From assembly GCA_937890135.1 (NCBI GenBank), contig CALBYC010000072.1, forward strand, positions 1 through 5,515: a DNA stretch of 5,515 nt, given 5' to 3'. Positions 1 to 5,515 of this stretch are shown piece by piece. This stretch comes from an uncultured Parabacteroides sp. GTDB taxonomy: Bacteria > Bacteroidota > Bacteroidia > Bacteroidales > Tannerellaceae. The position numbers and the translations under genes are program-made. The notes under the pieces are model-generated. The model was not told where the DNA came from. It searched no databases and saw nothing but the letters and a program-made list of their open reading frames with translations. The stretch's first letter is position 1. The number at the start of each line of letters is the position of its first letter.

Positions 1-1
1 G

Positions 2-421
2 ATAGCCATGAACATCGAGCTGCTTCTTAACTATTGCATGCGATTTTATTCGCGCCAGTTCATCACCCGTTCCGTGGCGAACAAAAGCATTTTAAACAAA
101 TTCGAAAGTTTGCTTGACGACTATTATTCAGATAAAATACAGGAAAAAGAAGGACTCCCAAGCGTGAAGTATTTTGCAGGAAAGGTCTGTCTTTCCGCCA
201 ATTATTTTGGAGATTTGATAAAAAAAGAAACCGGGAAGACAGCTCAAGAGTACATTCAAAACAAAATCATAGATATGGCCAAGGAAATGCTGTTGGGAAC
301 AGAAAAAACAGTCAGCCAGATTGCAGACGAGTTAGGTTTCCAATATTCCCAACACTTCAATCGCATTTTCAAGAAAAACACAGGATATACTCCGAAAGAT
401 TACAGGAAACTTTCCGCGTGA
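2..421 (+). CDS. AraC-family transcriptional regulator, C-terminal part (5' end outside window)
   Basis: This is the DNA-binding end of an AraC/XylS-type regulator. Counting from the Met codon at base 8, a linker rich in aromatic and basic residues (NYCMRFYSRQF, residues 8-18) is followed by two helix-turn-helix units: about residues 53-76 (VKYFAGKVCLSANYFGDLI) and 101-133 (TVSQIADELGF, then FKKNTGYTPKDYR, the usual AraC end signature). The frame is open to base 2 with no stop. Family members are usually about 280-300 residues with an N-terminal sensing or cupin-like domain, so the Met at base 8 is very probably internal and roughly half the protein lies upstream. The ligand and targets cannot be read from this fragment. 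It is separated from folC by 210 bases with hairpins and a likely promoter, so it is probably its own transcription unit and need not control the genes to its right. Confidence 0.93.
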   Translation: MAMNIELLLNYCMRFYSRQFITRSVANKSILNKFESLLDDYYSDKIQEKEGLPSVKYFAGKVCLSANYFGDLIKKETGKTAQEYIQNKIIDMAKEMLLGTEKTVSQIADELGFQYSQHFNRIFKKNTGYTPKDYRKLSA

Positions 422-471
422 CGTGCAGCAATTGCATTGACGATCCTTTTGTCCGTGTTGCATTTGCGTCG

Positions 472-491
472 GATATTTTCCCGAAAATATT
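472..491. repeat. AT-rich inverted repeat in the regulator-folC gap
   Basis: ATATTTTC (473-480) and GAAAATAT (483-490) are exact inverted copies separated by CC, with a possible extra G-T pair at 472/491. As RNA it would form a 7-bp stem with a CCCG loop. It is followed by TAATG and not a T-run, so it is a poor intrinsic terminator. It could be an operator-like dyad or chance in AT-rich DNA. The symmetry is seen directly; any function is a guess. Confidence 0.4.
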
Positions 492-520
492 AATGTTCAC
501 TGTTTCAGAAGACGGATGGA

Positions 521-575
521 TTCCCCGCTCCCGAGCAACATAGGGGAAAAAATCTATCAGTTTTTTAGTCTTTTT
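521..575 (+). terminator. Possible terminator of the upstream regulator gene
   Basis: TTCCCC (521-526) can pair with GGGGAA (543-548). Inside it GCTC (527-530) can pair with GAGC (533-536), leaving a six-base bulge (537-542) on the 3' side. T-tracts follow at 561-566 and 571-575; the first can also pair with the A-run at 547-552. The T-tract does not directly abut the GC stem, so this is not a textbook intrinsic terminator. Its position 100 bases after the regulator stop and before the candidate folC promoter fits transcript termination. Confidence 0.4.
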
Positions 576-600
576 ACCTCAAACTCCGGATAATTTTAAT

Positions 601-608
601 TAAGTTTG
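601..608 (+). promoter_or_regulatory. Candidate Bacteroides-type -7 promoter element for the folC operon
   Basis: TAAGTTTG matches the Bacteroidetes primary sigma -7 consensus TAnnTTTG exactly. It lies 23 bases before the folC ATG, so transcription would begin near 612-616 and leave a leader of about 16-20 bases. No clean -33 TTTG is seen at the usual distance; the nearest candidate is the T-run at 571-575. A second, overlapping near-match, TAATTTTA (591-598), could serve instead. The sequence match is direct; promoter activity is inferred. Confidence 0.5.
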
Positions 609-631
609 TCCCTAATATTTTAATCGCAAAA

Positions 632-1951
632 ATGACATACGAAGAGACATTAGATTATTTATTTACCAGCATTCCCATGTTTCAACGCAGTGGAGCAACT
701 GCCTACAAACCGGGATTGGATACGAGCATCGCATTGGATCGTCTTTTGGATCATCCCCATAAGGCATATAAAACGATACATGTAGGCGGGACGAATGGGA
801 AGGGTTCGACAAGCCATCTTATAGCAGCAATTTTACAACAGGCCGGATACAAAGTCGGATTGTTTACCTCTCCCCATCTGATTGATTTCAGAGAACGTAT
901 CAGAGTGAATGGAATCCCTGTTTCCAAAGAATTCGTTGTCAGTTTTATAGAAAAAAACCGTCCTCTGTTCGAACCGCTCCACCCCTCTTTCTTTGAACTT
1001 ACTTCAACGATGGCGTTGGCTTATTTCCAGCACATGAAGGTCGATTATGCCGTGATTGAAGTAGGTTTGGGCGGAAGGCTGGACAGTACCAACATCATTA
1101 CTCCCATATTAAGCATCATCACGAACATCAGCAAAGACCATGTACAGTTCTTAGGGGATACATTGGAGGCAATAGCCACGGAAAAAGCAGGCATCATCAA
1201 ATCCGGAATCCCGGTAGTAATTGGAGATGTGGATTCTCCAGAAGTAATGCATGTGTTCCGAGAAAAGGCAGCGCATACCGATTCCCCTGTTTATGCATCG
1301 ACAGAGGCACGCCCCATCCATTCCGGGGAATTGGGGAAAGACGGCCGATGGCATTATCAAACATGTCACTATGGAGCATTGACAGGAGAATTAGGCGGAA
1401 TTATCCAAGAACATAATGCGGCGACAGTACTTACGGCTATCGATGTGTTGAACCGCCATTACGGCCTTCATCTACCCGAACATGCCGTAAGAGAAGGCTT
1501 CGCCCATGTCGTGGAACTTACCGGCCTGAAGGGAAGATGGCAGAAGCTGCATGAAGCACCTACTGTGGTCTGTGACACAGGCCACAATACCGGCGGGTGG
1601 AAATATTTATCGAAGCAGCTCGGTTTAGAATTGAAACGGCATAAGACGCTACGGATGATTATTGGCATGGTTAACGACAAGGACATCAATGGGGTTTTGG
1701 CTATGATGCCTAAAGATGCCCGGTACTATTTTACCCAAGCCTCCATTCCTCGTGCTCTCCCCGCCGAGGATTTCGCAAAGCAAGCTTCCGGGCACGGATT
1801 GAAAGGCGAAATATATGCTAATGTCGCCCAAGCAGTAAAGCAAGCTATGGAAGAAGCATCCCCAGATGATTTCATCTTTATCGGCGGAAGCACGTTTATC
1901 GTAGCGGATGCACTTGAACACATTGACATTATAAACTTAAAAACAAATTGA
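632..1951 (+). CDS. folC: Bifunctional folylpolyglutamate synthase / dihydrofolate synthase
   Basis: This is a cytoplasmic Mur-ligase-family enzyme that adds glutamate to folates using ATP; many bacterial forms also make dihydrofolate from dihydropteroate. Family landmarks are in order: P-loop GTNGKGST (residues 53-60), FTSPHL (78-83), EVGLGGRLDSTN (143-154) with the probable Mg-binding Glu143, ISKDH (166-170), EHNAA (260-264), GRW (301-303) and DTGHN (315-319) in the C-terminal Mur ligase domain. The 439-residue length is normal for the family. The DGAHNP motif common in other phyla reads DTGHNT here; I believe this is a usual Bacteroidetes variant. The ATG at 632 is chosen because the protein starts with the normal short helix before the folate/ATP core and sits just after the candidate promoter. 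No Shine-Dalgarno is visible; the upstream stretch is A/T-rich. It appears to be the first gene of a four-gene operon. Whether it has both activities cannot be told from sequence alone. Confidence 0.95.
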   Translation: MTYEETLDYLFTSIPMFQRSGATAYKPGLDTSIALDRLLDHPHKAYKTIHVGGTNGKGSTSHLIAAILQQAGYKVGLFTSPHLIDFRERIRVNGIPVSKEFVVSFIEKNRPLFEPLHPSFFELTSTMALAYFQHMKVDYAVIEVGLGGRLDSTNIITPILSIITNISKDHVQFLGDTLEAIATEKAGIIKSGIPVVIGDVDSPEVMHVFREKAAHTDSPVYASTEARPIHSGELGKDGRWHYQTCHYGALTGELGGIIQEHNAATVLTAIDVLNRHYGLHLPEHAVREGFAHVVELTGLKGRWQKLHEAPTVVCDTGHNTGGWKYLSKQLGLELKRHKTLRMIIGMVNDKDINGVLAMMPKDARYYFTQASIPRALPAEDFAKQASGHGLKGEIYANVAQAVKQAMEEASPDDFIFIGGSTFIVADALEHIDIINLKTN

Positions 1952-1952
1952 T

Positions 1953-3320
1953 ATGACAGAAATTATTCAAAAAAAATTGAGTGAATCGAAAGCAGCACGC
2001 TGGACAGCTCTTGCGATTGTTGCATTTACGATGCTTTGCGGTTACTTCTTGACCGACGTTATGTCCCCGCTAAAGCCCATGTTGGAAGAAGAACTTGTAT
2101 GGACAAGTACCGATTTCGGCTTCTTCACCAGTGCTTATGGCTGGTTTAATGTTTTCTTCCTGATGTTAATATTTGGAGGCATGATTTTGGACAAGATGGG
2201 TGTCCGTTTCACCGGTTTGGGTTCATGCCTGCTAATGGTGGTAGGTTGTGCCATCAAATATGCTGCAGTTGCTGGATATATCGGAGTTGACGGAGTCATC
2301 TTGGGCTGGAAATCCCAAGTGGTGTTAGCAGCGGTCGGATATGCAATCTTTGGTGTCGGTATAGAAATTGCGGGCATCACAGTGTCCAAAATCATCGTGA
2401 AATGGTTCAGAGGCAAAGAAATGGCGTTGGCGATGGGTCTTGAAATGGCCACTGCACGAATCGGGACCATGCTGGCGATGGCGGTGACTGTTCCTTTCGC
2501 TAAATATTTCCAAAGTGTTTCTGCCCCTGTTTTGTTATGTTTGATCATGCTATGCATTGGAACTATATCTTTTATGGTTTATACCGTCATGGATCGTAAA
2601 TTGGAAGCATCAATGGGGCAAACGAACGAAGAGCAGGAAGAACCTTTCCGCATGGCCGATGTCTTCCTGATTATCAAGAATAAAGGTTTCTGGTTGATAG
2701 CAATCCTTTGCGTGTTGTTCTATTCAGCGGTTTTCCCATTTCTCAAATATGCTACAGATTTGATGGTGAACAAATATAACGTAGATCAGGAACTGGCTGG
2801 ATTTATCCCAAGTTTGCTGCCGCTGGGCACTCTATTCCTGACACCGTTCTTTGGAAATTTATATGACAGAAATGGCAAAGGAGCATCTATAATGATTCTT
2901 GGAGCCATCTTGCTGATAATCGTTCATTTGTTGTTTGCCTCCCCTATTTTAAACTACTGGTGGTTTGCGACCATCGTCATGATAGTGTTAGGAATCGCAT
3001 TTTCATTGGTTCCATCCGCCATGTGGCCTTCAGTTCCCAAAATCATCCCCGAAAAGCAATTAGGAACGGCCTATGCCTTAATATTCTGGGTTCAGAACTG
3101 GGGACTAATGGGTGTTCCGGCATTAATCGGCTGGGTATTGGACAAGTATTGCAAGTTGGACAACAGCAATGGTGGTCCTGCCTATGATTACACGCTGCCG
3201 ATGTTAATCTTTATGAGTTTCGGCATCTTGGCTTTGGGTGTGGCATTACTGCTGAAACGCGAAGATAAAATCAAAGGTTATGGCTTGGAACTGCCTAATA
3301 TCAAACAAGAAAGCAATTAA
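1953..3320 (+). CDS. Major facilitator superfamily transporter, 12 TM, substrate unknown
   Basis: This is an inner-membrane carrier of 455 residues. About twelve hydrophobic helices can be picked out (roughly 17-36, 54-78, 86-105, 119-148, 154-180, 188-210, then 240-262, 281-303, 309-329, 333-355, 366-392, 412-433), with a charged central loop (211-237, including EEQEE) between two six-helix halves. The MFS motif A is visible in both halves: GGMILDKMGVR (75-85) and GNLYDRNGKG (301-310). A conserved-looking stretch at 353-374 includes VPSAMWPSVPKI, PEKQLGTAYA and a following VQNWGL (380-385); from memory this resembles the MFSD1 peptide-carrier branch, but I could not align it. Such proteins are often labelled nitrate/nitrite transporter in Bacteroides genomes, yet no NarK nitrate signature is visible. 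The gene starts one base after the folC stop (TGATATG), implying co-transcription and probably coupled translation. The family call is firm; the substrate is not. Confidence 0.92.
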   Translation: MTEIIQKKLSESKAARWTALAIVAFTMLCGYFLTDVMSPLKPMLEEELVWTSTDFGFFTSAYGWFNVFFLMLIFGGMILDKMGVRFTGLGSCLLMVVGCAIKYAAVAGYIGVDGVILGWKSQVVLAAVGYAIFGVGIEIAGITVSKIIVKWFRGKEMALAMGLEMATARIGTMLAMAVTVPFAKYFQSVSAPVLLCLIMLCIGTISFMVYTVMDRKLEASMGQTNEEQEEPFRMADVFLIIKNKGFWLIAILCVLFYSAVFPFLKYATDLMVNKYNVDQELAGFIPSLLPLGTLFLTPFFGNLYDRNGKGASIMILGAILLIIVHLLFASPILNYWWFATIVMIVLGIAFSLVPSAMWPSVPKIIPEKQLGTAYALIFWVQNWGLMGVPALIGWVLDKYCKLDNSNGGPAYDYTLPMLIFMSFGILALGVALLLKREDKIKGYGLELPNIKQESN

Positions 3321-3342
3321 GGATTATTAAAAACACATTAAA

Positions 3343-4773
3343 TTGGCACGCAAAAGGAAACCGTTACCCATTTTAGAAAAGGTAACTATCACAGATGTCG
3401 CGGCAGAAGGGAAAGCATTGGCACGGGTGGACGACATGGTTGTTTTTGTCCCCTATGCCGCTCCCGGCGATGTGGTCGACATTCAATTATTACGAAAACG
3501 TCATAATTATGCTGAGGGCAAAATCTTAGCATTCCATGAATTTGCTGAAGAACGTGTGAAACCATTTTGTGAACATTTCGGCATTTGCGGCGGATGCAAA
3601 TGGCAGCACCTGCCTTATGAAGCACAAATTAGATATAAACACAAGCAGGTCATTGACAATCTTACACGAATAGGAAAAATCAAGATGGAGGAAATTCTTC
3701 CAATCTTAGGCTCAGTGCATACTCGGTTTTACCGGAATAAACTGGAATATACTTTTTCAAACAAAAAATGGCTGACGGAAGAACAGATACAATCCGGCGA
3801 GCAATTTGATTGCATGAATGGGATCGGGTTCCATATTCCTGGAATGTTCGACAAAGTGTTGGATATCCACAAATGTTGGTTGCAGGACGATGTTTCTAAC
3901 CAAATACGTCTGGCAGTTAAAGAGTATTGCAAGACGCATGAAGGTTATCCGTTCTATGATTTACGCAATCAGGAAGGGTTCATGCGAACTTTAATGATTC
4001 GTACGGCTTCAACCGGTGATTTGATGGTCGTGGTGGTCTTTTATCACGAAGATAGAGATAAACGAGAGGCCTTGCTTACCTACATAGCTGATAAATTTCC
4101 ACAAATCACATCTTTATTATATGTGATTAATGAGAAATGCAATGATACGATCACAGACCAAGATGTATTAGTATTCAAAGGGAAAGATCATATCATCGAA
4201 GAGATGGAAGGCTTGAAGTTCAAGGTTGGTCCGAAGTCTTTCTACCAAACCAATAGTGAACAAGCTTATAACTTATATAAGGTGGCTCGTTCTTTTGCAC
4301 AGTTGACAGGGAATGAACTGGTCTATGACCTTTACACAGGAACAGGAACCATAGCCAATTTCATCTCCCGGCAGGCAAAAAAAGTCATAGGCATCGAATA
4401 TGTCCCTGAAGCGATCGAAGACGCTAAAATCAATTCTGACTTGAACCGAATTGACAATACGCTCTTTTATGCAGGTGACATGAAGGACATATTGACTCAG
4501 GACTTCATCAACGAGCATGGCAGGCCGGATGTAATCATTACTGACCCGCCACGTGCTGGGATGCATGATGATGTGATCAAGACGATTCTATTCGCTCATC
4601 CCAAACGGATCGTATACGTAAGTTGCAATCCTGCGACGCAAGCACGGGACCTGAATCTGCTCGATGTCGCATACGCCGTGAAAAAGGTTCAGCCAGTAGA
4701 TATGTTTCCACATACCCATCATGTGGAAAACGTGGTGCTATTGGAATTGCGCGATGAATATATCAACCATTAA
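3343..4773 (+). CDS. rlmD: 23S rRNA (uracil-C5)-methyltransferase, RlmD/RumA type, TTG start
   Basis: This cytoplasmic enzyme transfers a methyl group from S-adenosylmethionine to C5 of a uridine, in RlmD U1939 of 23S rRNA. An N-terminal TRAM RNA-binding domain (about 8-66) is followed by the 4Fe-4S ligands Cys76, Cys82, Cys85 and Cys178. Then come the SAM-binding loop DLYTGTGT (329-336), DPPRAG (401-406), the catalytic Cys428 in SCNP and the probable general base Glu462 in HHVEN. The 476-residue length is normal. The start is TTG at 3343: upstream in frame there is only AAA, ATT, CAC, AAA and then TAA at 3328, and the next in-frame ATG would remove half the TRAM domain, whereas TTG gives the familiar MARKRKPLP opening. 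It lies 22 bases after the transporter, with A-rich upstream sequence. The target could instead be U747, or both sites as in RlmCD enzymes; the Fe-S cysteines argue against the TrmA tRNA branch. Confidence 0.92.
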   Translation: MARKRKPLPILEKVTITDVAAEGKALARVDDMVVFVPYAAPGDVVDIQLLRKRHNYAEGKILAFHEFAEERVKPFCEHFGICGGCKWQHLPYEAQIRYKHKQVIDNLTRIGKIKMEEILPILGSVHTRFYRNKLEYTFSNKKWLTEEQIQSGEQFDCMNGIGFHIPGMFDKVLDIHKCWLQDDVSNQIRLAVKEYCKTHEGYPFYDLRNQEGFMRTLMIRTASTGDLMVVVVFYHEDRDKREALLTYIADKFPQITSLLYVINEKCNDTITDQDVLVFKGKDHIIEEMEGLKFKVGPKSFYQTNSEQAYNLYKVARSFAQLTGNELVYDLYTGTGTIANFISRQAKKVIGIEYVPEAIEDAKINSDLNRIDNTLFYAGDMKDILTQDFINEHGRPDVIITDPPRAGMHDDVIKTILFAHPKRIVYVSCNPATQARDLNLLDVAYAVKKVQPVDMFPHTHHVENVVLLELRDEYINH

Positions 4774-4784
4774 TTCTTATTTGT

Positions 4785-5515
4785 GTGTATAAAAGCGTTA
4801 TCATTTTCTTGGCTTATCTGTCATTGCTTATTGGCTGCTCATCCTGGCAGGATAGGCAAGAAAGTGATAGCGCTGCTTCTTATGATTTACCGGGAATCAA
4901 AGAGAAAGGAGTATTGACTGCCGTTACGCTTTATAGTTCGACATCTTATTTTCAATACAAGATGCAGCCCATGGGATATGAATATGAGTTGATAAAGGAC
5001 TTTGCGGAATCACAAAAATTGGAGTTGCATGTTAAAGTCGCACGGAATGCTTCACAATTGGTGGATATGTTGAAAAATGGCGAAGCTGATGTGATTGCAT
5101 ACCCTATATTCATTAGCAATTTAAACAAACAAGGGTTGTTGTTTTGCGGGCATGAGCAGCAAACCCGCCAAGTGATTGTGCAACGGGCAAATAAAGGTGA
5201 TACTATTTTGACAGACGTTACCCAATTGCTGGGCAAAGAAATTGTTGTTCTTCCAAAGACTAAATATGCAAAAAGATTACAGAATCTTGATAAAGAGTTA
5301 GGAGGAGGCATACAAATCATATTTACTCAAAAGGATTCCATCTCTAATGAAGACTTGATAGCGATGGTTTCGGAAGGTGAAATTAATTATACGGTCTGCG
5401 ATGACAATCTTGCCCGGCTGAATAAAACCTATTATTGGAATCTGAACATTGACTTGGAAATCAGTTTTCCACAACGCTCTTCTTGGGCAGTGCGTCCCAA
5501 TTCTCCATTGTTGGC
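4785..5515 (+). CDS. MltF-like lipoprotein with solute-binding domain, probable lytic transglycosylase (3' end outside window), GTG start
   Basis: An open frame from GTG at 4785 to the window edge gives 243 residues plus part of a codon. Residues 1-17 form a lipoprotein signal peptide (YKSVIIFLAYLSLLIGC, lipobox LIGC) with lipidation at Cys18. A family 3 extracellular solute-binding fold follows: GVLTAVTLYSSTSYF (42-56), GYEYELIKDFA (64-74), LKNGEADVIA (96-105), the lobe-crossing stretch around 127-155, and CDDNLARLN (205-213). This matches the N-terminal regulatory half of MltF-type murein lytic transglycosylases as I know them from Bacteroidales; the SLT catalytic domain expected after about residue 270 lies beyond the window, so catalysis is inferred. 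GTG is chosen because it places a short basic residue and hydrophobic stretch directly before the lipobox; upstream in-frame codons back to the TGA at 4755 include only rare ATT/ATA starts. It begins 11 bases after the rlmD stop, so it is probably in the same operon. If the SLT domain is absent, it would be a plain amino-acid-type binding lipoprotein. Confidence 0.82.
   Translation, partial: MYKSVIIFLAYLSLLIGCSSWQDRQESDSAASYDLPGIKEKGVLTAVTLYSSTSYFQYKMQPMGYEYELIKDFAESQKLELHVKVARNASQLVDMLKNGEADVIAYPIFISNLNKQGLLFCGHEQQTRQVIVQRANKGDTILTDVTQLLGKEIVVLPKTKYAKRLQNLDKELGGGIQIIFTQKDSISNEDLIAMVSEGEINYTVCDDNLARLNKTYYWNLNIDLEISFPQRSSWAVRPNSPLL

Noticed and set aside
8..421. A complete 137-residue AraC-type protein starting at the ATG at base 8
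   Set aside because: The frame stays open to the window edge, and the visible Met falls inside the linker preceding the DNA-binding domain, so the gene most likely starts upstream.
2135..2557. A 140-codon minus-strand open frame opposite the transporter
   Set aside because: It lies wholly inside a confident MFS gene, has no recognisable domain, and is rich in residues expected from the antisense of membrane-helix codons.
1953..3320. Nitrate/nitrite transporter (NarK) identity for the MFS gene
   Set aside because: The glycine-rich nitrate signature motifs of NarK are not visible, and the neighbours have nothing to do with nitrogen-oxide metabolism.
3343..4773. tRNA m5U54 methyltransferase (TrmA) identity
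   Set aside because: The N-terminal TRAM domain and four Fe-S cysteines (76, 82, 85, 178) point to the RlmD/RlmCD side of the family.
4783..4917. An alternative GTG start at 4783 in another frame after rlmD
   Set aside because: It reads only about 44 codons before a stop and lacks a lipobox or any continuation, whereas GTG 4785 opens a frame that runs to the window edge.
4952..5320. A 122-codon minus-strand open frame near the right edge
   Set aside because: The plus strand here encodes a continuous lipoprotein with lipobox and solute-binding motifs; the minus frame shows no domain and is a shadow.
1..5515. A mobile element, CRISPR array, phage module or defence system
   Set aside because: No transposase, integrase, regularly spaced repeats, terminal inverted repeats or toxin/nuclease-like genes are present; the genes are core functions in one direction.

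Overview
The window looks like chromosomal DNA from a member of the Bacteroidales, most likely Bacteroides or Parabacteroides. The reasons are: start codons preceded by A-rich stretches instead of Shine-Dalgarno sequences; a -7 type promoter element (TAAGTTTG) matching the Bacteroides TAnnTTTG consensus; an AraC-type regulator tail with the wording typical of that order; and a substrate-binding/lytic transglycosylase lipoprotein of a type common there. The genus is a guess from protein style and moderate GC content, not from an alignment.

Layout. Bases 1-421 hold the DNA-binding end of an AraC-family regulator whose N-terminal part lies upstream of the window. Bases 422-631 are a 210-base non-coding gap containing an AT-rich palindrome, a GC-containing hairpin followed by T-tracts (possible end of the regulator transcript), and a candidate promoter just upstream of the next gene. 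From 632 to the right edge four genes lie on the plus strand with almost no space between them: folC (folylpolyglutamate/dihydrofolate synthase), a 12-helix MFS transporter one base later, an RlmD/RumA-type 23S rRNA (uracil-C5)-methyltransferase 22 bases later, and an MltF-like lipoprotein 11 bases later whose C-terminal part runs off the window.

The spacing strongly suggests one operon driven from the promoter near 601. Its members cover one-carbon cofactor retention (FolC), membrane transport, rRNA modification (RlmD) and probable cell-wall turnover (MltF-like). No obvious single pathway joins them; it reads as a housekeeping operon. The one link worth considering is between the transporter, which resembles the MFSD1 type of peptide carrier in one C-terminal motif, and the peptidoglycan-related lipoprotein. 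Two consecutive genes appear to use non-ATG starts (TTG for rlmD, GTG for the lipoprotein), and the lipoprotein gene is easily missed for that reason.

I see no mobile element, CRISPR array, tRNA or rRNA gene, and no clear evidence of a new biological system. Most of the window is ordinary core-genome content.
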